From: Pseudodesulfovibrio sp.
GTDB taxonomy: Bacteria; Desulfobacterota; Desulfovibrionia; Desulfovibrionales; Desulfovibrionaceae
Length of the DNA: 64,000 bases
Direction: 5' to 3'
NCBI GenBank assembly: GCA_016744135.1
Contig: JADGEX010000001.1
Span: 62,001 to 126,000 of the forward strand
A program made the position numbers and the translations under genes. Below are positions 34,159 through 43,139 of the stretch, piece after piece. Within the stretch, counting starts at the first letter, position 1. Every line of letters begins with the position of its first letter. The notes under the pieces are model-generated. The model did no database searches. It had not been told where the DNA came from and saw only the letters and a list, made by a program, of their open reading frames with translations.

Positions 34159-34800
34159 TTAGGAAGATTTTGGCTGGTATGCCTCAAGAACGTTTTTGAT
34201 TCGGTCAAAGACGTCTTCTGGTGTTGCCGCTGCGTTGACAATTTTGATTCGGTCTCGATTGAGTGCGGCCCATGTCAAATATCCTTCGCGGATGCGGTTG
34301 TGAAATGAGATGTGTTCCGCTTCGAATCGTCCTTCCTCTTTAGCCTTGCCATCTTCTATATTGCGCAGCATGGCGCGTTTCAGGCCAATTTCTGGATCAA
34401 TATCGAGAATTATGGTCAGATCAGGCCACAGGCCATCGACAGCCACTTCGTTGAGTTGTTTGAGGACTTGTGTGTCTAGACCTCGACCATATCCTTGATA
34501 GACGATGGTGGAGTCGGCAAAGCGGTCGCAGAGCACTACTTTTCCTTCTTCCAAAGCCGGTCGGATTACTTGGGCGATATGCTGGGCACGGTCTGCCAGA
34601 TAGAGGAATAATTCGGTGATGGGCGTGATATCCTTGTTGTCGACATGCAGGAGCATTTTGCGCAACTCCGTGCCCACTCGACTACCGCCCGGTTCCATCG
34701 TCAGAAATACTTCCTTCCCTTGGGATTCGTAATATTCCTTGATTTTGGTAATTTGTGTTGATTTACCGGTGCCTTCTATGCCTTCAAAGGTAATAAACAT
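34159..34800 (-). CDS. tmk: Thymidylate kinase
   Basis: This 213-residue kinase phosphorylates dTMP to dTDP for DNA synthesis. The P-loop [12 protein letters not shown] is at residues 4-15, the dTMP-binding [16 protein letters not shown] region is central, and the lid with the LID arginines follows near [20 protein letters not shown]. Length and layout match bacterial Tmk. The start ATG 34800 overlaps the end of the YhaM-like gene by 25 bases on the same strand. The pair is likely cotranscribed. Confidence 0.95.
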   Translation of the reverse strand: MFITFEGIEGTGKSTQITKIKEYYESQGKEVFLTMEPGGSRVGTELRKMLLHVDNKDITPITELFLYLADRAQHIAQVIRPALEEGKVVLCDRFADSTIVYQGYGRGLDTQVLKQLNEVAVDGLWPDLTIILDIDPEIGLKRAMLRNIEDGKAKEEGRFEAEHISFHNRIREGYLTWAALNRDRIKIVNAAATPEDVFDRIKNVLEAYQPKSS

Positions 34801-35816
34801 TGGTTCTCCGGCTTATCGTCATTTTTCTTTGAGTTATCAGGGGTCCCGGGTGCACGGTATACATTGCGCTCTAAAAAACGCATGTAAGGAGACCATTCCT
34901 GGCCGGTTTTATCCATGTCGACATAGGCCTGATCGATAATGTTCAGCTTGGCGTCCATGTTATCAGCGAAATGCAGGACAAATGCTTCCGGCGTCTTGGG
35001 GCGGACCGGCGAACCGAAGTCATGTTCTCCGTGATGGCTGGTGATGAGGTGTTTGAGGTGCAGTTTGAGGCTGTCTTCCAGCGTTTTGCTTCGTTTGAGG
35101 AATGGCTCCAGCTTGTTCTGTCCAATTTGGATATGGCCAAGCAGTCGTCCTTCATCCGTATAGTCGTTGGTCAGGCCACCGGAGAGTTCCCACGCCTTGC
35201 CGAGATCATGGAATATTGCCCCGACCAGAAGAGTTTGTCGATCCAGATTCGGATAGACATCACATAAAGCCATACTGGCGCGGGCGACTTGTAAAGTGTG
35301 TTCGAGAAGACCGCCTACATATGCATGGTGCACGGTTTTGGCACCCGGAGCCATAAGCATTCGGGTGCGGATTTCCTTGTCGTTCAGTACTTTTTTGCAG
35401 AATGTTTTCCACGGCTTGTACTTGATGTGTTTGGCTATGAGATCTTCAACCATCTCCATGAGTTCTTCAGGAGGTATGCAGGATGTCGGCATAAAGTCTG
35501 CGAGGTCGATTCCCGGAGCAGTGGCTTCAAGGAGTTCCATGTGGTCGACCTTGAGTTGGTTTTTGTCTCTATAGCTTTCCACAAAACCCCTGACATGCGC
35601 CATTTGTCCAGATTCAAGGGTTGGGTATTCTTGACTTTTAGGACTCCATATTTTGCCATCTATGGTGCCGGTGGCGTCCTGGAACGAGATGTTCCAATAT
35701 GGTCCGTTTTTGGATTGGGCCTGATTGGCGGATGCCAATATAAAGATGTCGTCGACCGGTTGGCCGGGGACCAGGCTATGGATATATTGCGACTTTTTTC
35801 CCACGTATCTTGCCAT
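34776..35816 (-). CDS. YhaM/CbfA-like 3'-5' exoribonuclease with OB-fold and HD domain
   Basis: This 346-residue protein has an N-terminal OB-fold nucleic-acid-binding domain ([20 protein letters not shown], then [11 protein letters not shown]) and a C-terminal HD domain with [34 protein letters not shown] and [12 protein letters not shown] ligands. This is the order of YhaM family metal-dependent 3'-5' exonucleases that trim short RNA or DNA. The C-terminal tail is low-complexity and ends in LLPLKA. It is the first gene of a two-gene minus-strand operon with tmk and diverges from surE. Confidence 0.85.
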   Translation of the reverse strand: MARYVGKKSQYIHSLVPGQPVDDIFILASANQAQSKNGPYWNISFQDATGTIDGKIWSPKSQEYPTLESGQMAHVRGFVESYRDKNQLKVDHMELLEATAPGIDLADFMPTSCIPPEELMEMVEDLIAKHIKYKPWKTFCKKVLNDKEIRTRMLMAPGAKTVHHAYVGGLLEHTLQVARASMALCDVYPNLDRQTLLVGAIFHDLGKAWELSGGLTNDYTDEGRLLGHIQIGQNKLEPFLKRSKTLEDSLKLHLKHLITSHHGEHDFGSPVRPKTPEAFVLHFADNMDAKLNIIDQAYVDMDKTGQEWSPYMRFLERNVYRAPGTPDNSKKNDDKPENQCLLPLKA

Positions 35817-35892
35817 TGGATTAATGTTGAGGTACCCCGCCCATACGCGTATTAATCGAGTGTAGGACGGTTGCAGACATTACTGTCCGCTT

Positions 35893-35906
35893 CAGGTTTG
35901 AACCTG
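35893..35906. promoter_or_regulatory. Short palindrome in the surE/yhaM divergent region
   Basis: CAGGTT-TG-AACCTG is a six-base inverted repeat in the 136-base region between the divergent genes. It has the size of a dimeric regulator site, but I cannot name the regulator. Confidence 0.3.
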
Positions 35907-35952
35907 ATTTTACAAGGATTGTCAAATTGAAGAGAATACTTGGGGATAGATA

Positions 35953-36705
35953 ATGAACATACTCCTTGCCAATGACGATGGTATTCAGGCCGTTGGGCTG
36001 CGAGCATTGTATTTTGCCTTGAAAGAAGCTGGACATGACGTTCATGTGGTGGCTCCGGTGACGGAACAGTCCGCAGTGGGCCACGCCGTGACGTTGTCTA
36101 TGCCCATTCGTGTCAAGGAATTCAAGGAAAATGGTTTTGTGGGGCAGGGGGTTTATGGTACTCCGGTTGATTGCGTGAAGCTTGGATTGTCCACATTGCT
36201 TGACGAAACACCTGACCTTGTTTTGTCAGGTATCAATGCTGGTGCCAATGTCGGAGTAGATATTCTGTATTCCGGGACTGTTTCTGCCGCAACTGAGGGC
36301 GCTCTCATGGAAATTCCAGCCATGGCTGTGTCCATGGATAATTTCAATCCACAGGATTTGAGCGGGCAGGCTCAATACTGCACGGAACTTTTGGGAAATA
36401 TCCCATGGGCTAATTTGCCGCGAAAGTGTGTGTTGAATTTAAATTTTCCTAATTGTCCCATTGATGAAACAAAAAAAATGATCGTGTGTCCACATACCAG
36501 GGCATCCTATCAGGATTGCTATGACACACGAGAAGATCCGCGAGGCAGACCATATTATTGGCTTGATGGAGCCATTCCCCCGGAACGGATCAGTGCAGAT
36601 CGTGATAGGGCTTTGCTCACCGATGGACATGTCACCCTGACACCATTGCATTTTGATTTTACCGATAATGAGGCTCTGGACTTGTTGAAAAGGAATGATT
36701 TATAA
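35953..36705 (+). CDS. surE: 5'/3'-nucleotidase SurE
   Basis: This 250-residue metal-dependent phosphatase hydrolyses nucleoside 5'- and 3'-monophosphates. The opening ILLANDDGIQAVGLRALYFAL has the catalytic Asp-Asp pair (residues 8-9), VAPVTEQSAVGHAVTL is the second motif, and LVLSGINAGANVGVDILYSG with TVSAATEGAL completes the family signature. Length is normal. Its genomic neighbourhood in Desulfovibrionaceae is variable. A moderate ribosome binding site precedes the ATG. Confidence 0.95.
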   Translation: MNILLANDDGIQAVGLRALYFALKEAGHDVHVVAPVTEQSAVGHAVTLSMPIRVKEFKENGFVGQGVYGTPVDCVKLGLSTLLDETPDLVLSGINAGANVGVDILYSGTVSAATEGALMEIPAMAVSMDNFNPQDLSGQAQYCTELLGNIPWANLPRKCVLNLNFPNCPIDETKKMIVCPHTRASYQDCYDTREDPRGRPYYWLDGAIPPERISADRDRALLTDGHVTLTPLHFDFTDNEALDLLKRNDL

Positions 36706-36711
36706 ACGCCG

Positions 36712-36740
36712 TTGACGGAAAATCATTGTATAAGTATTGT
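36712..36740 (+). promoter_or_regulatory. Predicted sigma-70 promoter for gap
   Basis: TTGACG is separated by 17 bases from TATTGT, about 60 bases upstream of the gap start codon. Confidence 0.45.
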
Positions 36741-36798
36741 TAATTACTTTTAAGATTATCAGGATTGAACAATTGTATATCCACAGGAGGAATCTGGC

Positions 36799-37782
36799 AT
36801 GGCAACGAAGATTGGTTTGAATGGATTTGGACGGATTGGACGGTATCTCGCTCGTCTGTTGGCGGAAGAGAATGATTTGGAATTGGTAGCCGTCAATGCT
36901 CGTGCTTCCAATGAGGACCTGGCCCATCTGCTCAAATATGATTCAGTGCATGGCCGTTTTCTCGATGTGGAACCCACGGCTGATGGGCTCACGGTTTGCG
37001 GAAAACCCGTTACTGTGACGCGTAATGCTCCCGGAGAATGGACTTGGGGTGACCTCGGTTGCGATATTGTGGTGGAGTCTACCGGTAAGTTCCGTGATCG
37101 TGAAAACTGCCAGAAGATGTTGGATTGTGGTGCCAAAAAAGTCATTATTTCCGCACCTGGTCAGGATCCCGATGTCACCGTCGTCATGAGCGTCAATGAC
37201 GAGATTCTCAAGCCCGAACATAATATTATTTCCAACGCATCCTGTACGACTAACTGCCTGGCCCCTGTCGCCAAGGTGATCAATGACCTGTTTGGTATCA
37301 AGCACGGCATTATGAACACGGTGCATTCCTACACCATGAGCCAGCGTGTGCTGGATGGTTCTCATAAAGATCTGCGTCGTGCTCGTGCCTGTGCGGTGAA
37401 CATGGTGCCGACCACGACCGGTGCAGCCAAGGCCGTTGGTTTGGTTATTCCCGAGCTCAACGGTGTTCTGGACGGTATGGCCATTCGTGTACCTACGCCG
37501 AACGTTTCTTTGGTGGATCTTGTTTGCGAATTGAAAAAAGAAACGACAGTTGAAGAAGTTAACGCAGCTCTCAAGGCTGCATCCAATGAATCCATGGGGT
37601 ATACAGATGAACCCTTGGTTTCCGTGGACTTCATGGGATCAACATTTGGTGGTGTCGTCGATTCTCAGCTTACCCGTGTTATGGGTGGGACTCAGCTTAA
37701 GCTGATCATTTGGTATGATAACGAAGCCGGTTTTACCAATCAGCTTTTGCGTTTGACCAAAAAGGTTGCTGGAATGTTGTAA
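36799..37782 (+). CDS. gap: Glyceraldehyde-3-phosphate dehydrogenase, type I
   Basis: This 327-residue enzyme interconverts glyceraldehyde 3-phosphate and 1,3-bisphosphoglycerate. The Rossmann motif is IGLNGFGRIGRYLARLL. The active-site Cys is in SNASCTTNCLAPVAKV (about residue 150), the catalytic His follows in MNTVHSYT, and the C-terminal IIWYDNEAGFTNQLLR is present. At the end of strand beta-2 the family's ND, which selects NAD, is replaced by NARAS. That pattern is shared with NADP-preferring GapB-type enzymes, so cofactor use may be NADP or dual. AGGAGG precedes the ATG, and a strong terminator follows. Confidence 0.94.
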   Translation: MATKIGLNGFGRIGRYLARLLAEENDLELVAVNARASNEDLAHLLKYDSVHGRFLDVEPTADGLTVCGKPVTVTRNAPGEWTWGDLGCDIVVESTGKFRDRENCQKMLDCGAKKVIISAPGQDPDVTVVMSVNDEILKPEHNIISNASCTTNCLAPVAKVINDLFGIKHGIMNTVHSYTMSQRVLDGSHKDLRRARACAVNMVPTTTGAAKAVGLVIPELNGVLDGMAIRVPTPNVSLVDLVCELKKETTVEEVNAALKAASNESMGYTDEPLVSVDFMGSTFGGVVDSQLTRVMGGTQLKLIIWYDNEAGFTNQLLRLTKKVAGML

Positions 37783-37804
37783 GCTCATCACGTTACAGAA
37801 ATAG

Positions 37805-37839
37805 AGACCGTTCGGCTTTGAGTCGAACGGTCTTTTTTT
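37805..37839 (+). terminator. Intrinsic terminator after gap
   Basis: AGACCGTTCG pairs with CGAACGGTCT around a nine- to ten-base loop, followed by seven T. Confidence 0.88.
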
Positions 37840-38008
37840 GGGGAGGTCAATGAGAACGTAAAGAGGAATAATATCTATTAAGGTAAAATAATAGGGCTTT
37901 CTTATATTATAAATTGTGTTAAGTTTATGTTTAGTTGTTCTTATGTGAGGAGAAATACGATTGGTTTGCTGTTCTCTTTAAGTGAAAAAAATGACGGGAG
38001 ATAGTGAG

Positions 38009-39268
38009 ATGAGTGGTGATCCCACGGTCGCTCAGGAACAAAAACAATTGCTTGTTGTGAAACAGCCGATATTTGATCGAGATAAATCTGTTTGGGGATA
38101 CAGATTTGTTGTGAATGACGTTATGGCTCGTGAGGGTGTCGAGCATGATGGTAGTGATGTCGAATTGGTCGCTGAGCAAGTGGTTTCTATGTCAACGTGT
38201 GGTACGGGGTGCCCTATAGGGAAGAAGTTCTTCCTTTCGATAACAGGGGAAAGCCCTATTGACCGCTCGGTGCTTCCGGAAAATTTGGATAATTGTATTG
38301 TCACCATGAGTGGCAAGGCCGTGAATGACGCGCAATGTTCGCATCTTGCGGAGGCCATAGGTGATGGCGGGGGCTCGCTCGCTGTTGACTATGATGTCGA
38401 AGGAGATGTTCTTGAGTCTCTTCTCGAGAAGTGTGACATCGTCAAAGTGTCGATGGCAGACAAAAGGCCCGCTGAAATTGTTGCACTTCGTAAAAAATTC
38501 AAGGGTTTTCAGGGAAAGCTATTGGCTGCCAACATTGATGATTGGGAAACGTATGAAGGTGCTCGTGCCTTGGGTTTCAAATATTTTCAGGGTTCTTTTT
38601 TTGGGGTTCCCGAGGTCAAAGAGGCGGAAGGTCTGCAATCGACTTCTGTTGCCAAGCTACAGTTGTTGGGAGAGTTGAATAATCCTGATTGTGGGATGGA
38701 AGATTTGGCTTCGATAATAGCTTCTGATATTTCTTTGAGTTATCGTATCCTTCAGTACATTAACTCCGCTTCTTTTGGTTTTAGGACGCAGATAAAATCC
38801 ATACAGCAGGCTGTCGCATTACTTGGTTTGAAAGAACTCAAGCATTGGGCGACTGTTGTCGTTATGACCGACATAGACTCAACACCCAAAGGTGAGGAAG
38901 TGGCATACACGGCTTTGCATAGGGCTCGTTTCCTTTCCCGGTTTACAGAGATGAGCAATGGAGTCAGTCAGCCATCTGAATCCATGTTTATGTTAGGCTT
39001 GTTTTCCAAGTTGGATGCCTTGTTGTCGTTTCCTATGGAAAAGGCTCTTGAAAATATTCCATTGGATAAAGAAATTATGGCAGGCCTATGCGGGGCAGCG
39101 AATGAGTATCGAGGGCTTATTCGTATGATGGAAGCGGTGGAAGCCGGTAATTGCGCTGTTGCCAGTAAGATTTTGAAGCGATATGATGTGAATTGTGCTG
39201 CGATGGCAACGGAATATATGAAGGCCGCAACATGGACATCACAACAGTTAAGTGAAATGCAAAATTAA
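38009..39268 (+). CDS. EAL-HDOD (YuxH-type) signalling protein
   Basis: This protein of about 419 residues joins an N-terminal EAL-like domain (about residues 15-200) to a C-terminal HDOD domain (about 205-400). The EAL start reads KQPIFDRDKSVWGYRFVVND, where the catalytic EAL/ELL motif has become RFV. The metal-binding residues are therefore missing and c-di-GMP hydrolysis is unlikely. The HDOD part has LASIIASDISLSYRILQYIN and IQQAVALLGLKELKHWA. Such proteins are regulators of signalling in motility or stress. I chose ATG 38009, preceded by GGGAG; ATG 37991 and GTG 37982 are in-frame alternatives. Confidence 0.85.
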   Translation: MSGDPTVAQEQKQLLVVKQPIFDRDKSVWGYRFVVNDVMAREGVEHDGSDVELVAEQVVSMSTCGTGCPIGKKFFLSITGESPIDRSVLPENLDNCIVTMSGKAVNDAQCSHLAEAIGDGGGSLAVDYDVEGDVLESLLEKCDIVKVSMADKRPAEIVALRKKFKGFQGKLLAANIDDWETYEGARALGFKYFQGSFFGVPEVKEAEGLQSTSVAKLQLLGELNNPDCGMEDLASIIASDISLSYRILQYINSASFGFRTQIKSIQQAVALLGLKELKHWATVVVMTDIDSTPKGEEVAYTALHRARFLSRFTEMSNGVSQPSESMFMLGLFSKLDALLSFPMEKALENIPLDKEIMAGLCGAANEYRGLIRMMEAVEAGNCAVASKILKRYDVNCAAMATEYMKAATWTSQQLSEMQN

Positions 39269-39278
39269 TAGGTTTATA

Positions 39279-39317
39279 AAAAAAAGCCGGGAAGCAGATG
39301 CTTCCCGGCTTTTTTTT
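39279..39317. terminator. Bidirectional terminator between the HDOD gene and cimA
   Basis: AGCCGGGAAGC and GCTTCCCGGCT form a perfect 11-base stem with A and T runs on the outside, between the convergent ends of two operons. Confidence 0.9.
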
Positions 39318-39336
39318 ATTGTATTGCTAGGGCTGG

Positions 39337-40938
39337 TCAGGATTTTTTTGAACGCCGAGAGTCATCTTTGAAAAGCTTGTAATTAATGGCGTCGACGACG
39401 GCTTGCCAACTTGCTTCGATAATATTGTGGGAAACACCCATGGTGGTCCAACGGTCAGTTTGGTCGCCAGTCTCCACCAGTACTCGAACAAAAGATGCCG
39501 TGCCGCCAGTATCGCGGACAGCACCGGATAAGACGCGTACTTTGAAGTCAAGCAGACGGATGGCACTTAGTTCGGGGTAGAAACGTTCAAGGCCTTTGCG
39601 TAAGGCACGGTCAAGGGCGTTAACCGGTCCCATGCCGGTGGCAGCGGTGTGTTCCTGTTGCCCTTTAACTTCAATGATGACCGTTGCCTCGGTGAAAGGT
39701 TCGGGATCTTCTTCGCGTTTGGCGTCAACCACGAAGAAGTTTTGGAAATGGAAGTAGTTGAGCGGCTTGCCCAAGGCTTCCTGCAAGATTAACTCAAAGG
39801 AAGCATCAGCCACGGAATATTCGTAGCCCATGCTTTCACGTTGTTTGAGTTCCTTGAGTAGCTTGTCCACGGTGGGGTCGTTTTTGCCAAGGTCGTAACC
39901 AAGCTCTTTGGCTTTGAACAGGATATTGGATTTACCCGCCTGATCCGAAAGCAAAACGCGTTGTTCGTTACCAACTGATTTTGGCGGAATATGTTCGTAG
40001 GTTCTGGAATCCTTGAGGATAGCGGATACATGGATGCCGCCTTTATGGGCAAAGGCTGAGGCACCAACAAAAGGTTGGCGCATGAAGGGGCGCAGGTTTC
40101 CTGTCTCACTGACGAAGTGGGATGTGTTCAAGAGCTTTGGCAGGTTGCTTTGCCCGATTGTTTTGATACCCATTTTGAGTTCAAGGTTGGGGATGACAGA
40201 GCAGAGGTTCGCATTACCGCACCGTTCTCCATAGCCATTGATGGTTCCCTGAACTTGTGTCGCGCCGAGCCGGACAGCTTCAAGGGAGTTGGCAACGGCG
40301 ACTTCCGAGTCATTGTGGGCATGGATGCCTAGTTGGGCTTCAGGCAGGGCCTTTTGGACGGCCTCCATGGCTTTAGCTATTTGGGATGGAAGAGAGCCAC
40401 CGTTGGTGTCACACAGGATGAGTCGTGCAGCTCCGGCTTCGTGAGCGGCCTGAATGGCCTGAATTGCATATTCCGGGTTGTGTTTGAAGCCGTCAAAGAA
40501 GTGCTCGGCATCAAAGATAACCTCGTCCACCCGTTTATTGAGATAGCGGACGCTGTTGGAGATCAATTCAAGGTTGCGTTCCAGAGGAATACCAAGCGCA
40601 GTTGTTGCATGTAGGTCCCAGGATTTTCCGAAAATGGTTATGACCGACGTGTTTGCGGCCAATAAGCCTGCGAGGTTGGGGTCATTTTCTGGAGTAGTCT
40701 TGGCGAAATGCGTCGAACCAAATGCCGTCAATTTGGCATTTGTAAAGGTATGTCCTTTGATTTTTTCAAAGAATTTTTGATCAGTTGGGTTGGCTCCGGG
40801 CCAGCCTCCCTCTATATAATGTATTCCCAAGTCGTCCAGCTTGTGGGCAATGCGGACCTTGTCTTGAGAAGTGAAATTCAGTTCCTCTGCTTGTGCTCCA
40901 TCGCGTAAAGTCGTGTCATAAATAGTTACGTGTCTCAT
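39337..40938 (-). CDS. cimA: (R)-citramalate synthase
   Basis: This 533-residue enzyme condenses pyruvate and acetyl-CoA to citramalate. That route to 2-oxobutyrate and isoleucine bypasses threonine deaminase. The catalytic TIM barrel opens with YDTTLRDGAQAEELNFTSQD and contains HAHNDSEVAVANSLEAV and GTINGYGERCGNANL. The C-terminal regulatory domain (about residues 400-515, with TAATGMGPVNALDRALR) is of the LeuA dimer type that binds isoleucine. The length of about 530 and DTTLRDGAQ (rather than an HMG-CoA or homocitrate motif) support CimA rather than LeuA. It is last in the pdxJ-to-cimA run and works with ilvBNC. Confidence 0.92.
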   Translation of the reverse strand: MRHVTIYDTTLRDGAQAEELNFTSQDKVRIAHKLDDLGIHYIEGGWPGANPTDQKFFEKIKGHTFTNAKLTAFGSTHFAKTTPENDPNLAGLLAANTSVITIFGKSWDLHATTALGIPLERNLELISNSVRYLNKRVDEVIFDAEHFFDGFKHNPEYAIQAIQAAHEAGAARLILCDTNGGSLPSQIAKAMEAVQKALPEAQLGIHAHNDSEVAVANSLEAVRLGATQVQGTINGYGERCGNANLCSVIPNLELKMGIKTIGQSNLPKLLNTSHFVSETGNLRPFMRQPFVGASAFAHKGGIHVSAILKDSRTYEHIPPKSVGNEQRVLLSDQAGKSNILFKAKELGYDLGKNDPTVDKLLKELKQRESMGYEYSVADASFELILQEALGKPLNYFHFQNFFVVDAKREEDPEPFTEATVIIEVKGQQEHTAATGMGPVNALDRALRKGLERFYPELSAIRLLDFKVRVLSGAVRDTGGTASFVRVLVETGDQTDRWTTMGVSHNIIEASWQAVVDAINYKLFKDDSRRSKKS

Positions 40939-40941
40939 TGG

Positions 40942-42171
40942 TTACTCTATGTGTTTGCCTTCCTCCAAGCTGAAGGCTTTATGGAGTGTGCGTACGGCCA
41001 GTTCGGTGTACTTATCGTCGATCAGGCAGGTGACCTTGATCTCGGATGTGCTGATCATCAGGATGTTTACGTTCTCATCGGCAAGCGCTTGGAATGCCCG
41101 TGAGGCGACTCCAGAGTGATTTCGCATGCCGACGCCGATAATCGAGATTTTTGAGACGTTAAGGTTATGTGTTAGCTCTTCGTAACCTATTTCATATTGG
41201 AGTTTGGAGAGAGTCTTGAGGGTTGCATCCACATCTGAACGTGGAACGGTGAAAGTCATATCGGTCAAGCCGTCTTTACTCGGATTCTGGACAATCATAT
41301 CAACAAGAATTTTTTGTTCGGCCAAGGGGGAGAAAATTTGTGCGGACACACCGGGGTTATCCTGAACGTGTACCAGCGTGATCTGAGCCTGATCCTTGTC
41401 GTATGCGATTCCGGAAACGAGAACGGATTCCATGATTTCATCCTCCTGAGTGACTATAGTGCCCGGCTCATCGGAAAAAGTGGAGCGGACATGAACTGTT
41501 ACATTATATTTTTTGGCAAATTCAACGGAACGGATCTGGAGTACTTTGGCGCCCATGCTGGCCATTTCCAACATTTCATCATAGGCAATCTTATCGATTT
41601 TCCGTGCATCCGTGCACATGTTCGGGTCAGTAGTGAATACACCCGGAACATCGGTGTAAATTTCGCAAACATCAGCATCAATGGCGGCAGCCAGAGCCAC
41701 AGCTGAGGTGTCGGAGCCGCCTCGACCGAGAGTGGTGATGCGCATATCGTCATCACATCCCTGAAAGCCAGCCATGACCAATATGTCATACTCTTGGAGC
41801 ATCGCTTTGAGTTTTTGCTCATCAATATCCACGATGCGGGCTTTTCCATGGGCTCCGTTGGTTTTGACAGGAGCCTGGAAGCCTAAGACAGAGCGGCATT
41901 TGACGCCCTGTTGCTTGAGTAGCATTGCAAAGAGTGCGCTTGAGACCTGTTCGCCGGTCGAGACGAGGGAATCTACTTCTGCCGGGTCGGGAGTGTCTGT
42001 CCATTCTTTAGCGAGGTCGAGGAGTCTGTTGGTTTCACCGGACATGGCCGAGAGAACCACGATGACTTTATTCCCTTCACGATAAGGGCGAAGGACTTTT
42101 TGCATGACCTGACGTTGGCATTCAAGGTTGCGGACCGAAGTGCCGCCAAATTTCTGTACGACGATGTTCAT
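40942..42171 (-). CDS. lysC: Aspartate kinase
   Basis: This 409-residue kinase phosphorylates aspartate at the entry to lysine, threonine and methionine synthesis. The N-terminal kinase domain opens IVVQKFGGTSVRNLECQRQV and includes GFQGCDDDMRITTLGRGGSD and YTDVPGVFTTDPNMC. Two C-terminal ACT domains follow (VSGIAYDKDQAQITLVHV and KISIIGVGMRNHSGVASR), the site of feedback control by lysine and threonine. Length fits the monofunctional group. It starts 19 bases after tsaE and ends three bases before cimA. Confidence 0.95.
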   Translation of the reverse strand: MNIVVQKFGGTSVRNLECQRQVMQKVLRPYREGNKVIVVLSAMSGETNRLLDLAKEWTDTPDPAEVDSLVSTGEQVSSALFAMLLKQQGVKCRSVLGFQAPVKTNGAHGKARIVDIDEQKLKAMLQEYDILVMAGFQGCDDDMRITTLGRGGSDTSAVALAAAIDADVCEIYTDVPGVFTTDPNMCTDARKIDKIAYDEMLEMASMGAKVLQIRSVEFAKKYNVTVHVRSTFSDEPGTIVTQEDEIMESVLVSGIAYDKDQAQITLVHVQDNPGVSAQIFSPLAEQKILVDMIVQNPSKDGLTDMTFTVPRSDVDATLKTLSKLQYEIGYEELTHNLNVSKISIIGVGMRNHSGVASRAFQALADENVNILMISTSEIKVTCLIDDKYTELAVRTLHKAFSLEEGKHIE

Positions 42172-42190
42172 AATGCGTTCTGCTTTGTCT

Positions 42191-42676
42191 CTATTGCTGT
42201 TCTCTTTTCTGTGCCACGGCTTTGACTATTTTTGATGCCGTTTCACCCATTGCACGGAGTTTTAGATTTCGTCCGGTTTTTGAAGGGGACCATTGGAAAA
42301 ATAGAGCCTCTTCGGGCCAGAGTTCACGGTCAAGGAATTGAATCCATTCAATGATCGTGATGGTTTCCGGGTCTTCCAACTGTTCAAACAGGGAGTCATC
42401 CGGAGGCATTCCTTCCAATCTGTACAAATCAAAGTGCGCCACGGGCGGTGTCGTGGGGTACAGATTGAAAATATTGAAACTCGGGCTGGAAACTTCCGCC
42501 ATTTCCGAGCCAGGCAGGGATTCCACGAATCCTCTGACCACCGTGGTTTTGCCTGAACCGAGGTCGCCTTGCAAGAGTAATGAGGGGGGATTGGGGACTT
42601 TTTTTATGGCATTTGCCAAAAATATGCCCAAATCAAGGGTCGCTTCCGTGTCTGGGAGGTAGATTTCTACATCCAT
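42191..42676 (-). CDS. tsaE: tRNA threonylcarbamoyladenosine biosynthesis ATPase TsaE
   Basis: This protein of about 161 residues is the TsaE ATPase, which helps TsaB and TsaD make t6A at position 37 of ANN-decoding tRNAs. The P-loop is LLLQGDLGSGKTTVVRGF. The conserved VSSPSFNIFNLYP and FDLYRLEG segments follow, then EWIQFLDRELWPE. ATG 42676 follows a GGGAA site; an in-frame TTG at 42688 would start inside that ribosome binding site. Notably trmO, which methylates t6A, lies elsewhere in the window. Confidence 0.92.
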   Translation of the reverse strand: MDVEIYLPDTEATLDLGIFLANAIKKVPNPPSLLLQGDLGSGKTTVVRGFVESLPGSEMAEVSSPSFNIFNLYPTTPPVAHFDLYRLEGMPPDDSLFEQLEDPETITIIEWIQFLDRELWPEEALFFQWSPSKTGRNLKLRAMGETASKIVKAVAQKREQQ

Positions 42677-42689
42677 GTAAATTCCCAAG

Positions 42690-43139
42690 CTATGCCTTCA
42701 AGAGTGTTTTAAGGACGTCTTCTTTGCCGACAACGCCAACGAGTTTTTCGTTTTCGATGACCGGCAGGGTATAGAGCTTTTCGTTGGCCATCATAGTGGC
42801 AATATCTTCGATAGTTGTCTCAGGGGAGATGAATGTGGGAGCCGGCGTCATGGCTTCAGCGACTTTGGTTGCTGAAATTTTTGTCATTTCTCGTTCCAGT
42901 TCTTCATGAGAGGAAAGCGGAAAAACTCCGTCGAGTAGCGTGAAGAAGGAGGGCAGGGTTATCTTTTTTTGTTGTGCCACAAGGTCGGCCTGGCAGAGTA
43001 CACCAACAACCGCACCGTCTTCTACGACGGGGGCGCCGTTGATTTTGTTTTCCAACAAGGCTTTGGCTGCTGTGGCTATTTCGGTGTCAGGGGTCAGAGT
43101 GATGCATTCCGTGGTCATGATGTCTTTGGCTGTCAGCAT
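42690..43139 (-). CDS. CBS-domain pair protein
   Basis: This 149-residue protein consists of two CBS motifs, LTAKDIMTTECITLTPDTEI with ALLENKINGAPVVEDGAVVG, and KVAEAMTPAPTFISPETTIE with LYTLPVIENEKLVGVVGKED. CBS pairs bind adenine nucleotides and act as energy or redox sensors. It overlaps the end of nnr by seven bases, and tsaE follows closely. Its partner is unknown. Its position between nnr and tsaE is a conserved arrangement in this lineage as far as I recall. Confidence 0.9.
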   Translation of the reverse strand: MLTAKDIMTTECITLTPDTEIATAAKALLENKINGAPVVEDGAVVGVLCQADLVAQQKKITLPSFFTLLDGVFPLSSHEELEREMTKISATKVAEAMTPAPTFISPETTIEDIATMMANEKLYTLPVIENEKLVGVVGKEDVLKTLLKA

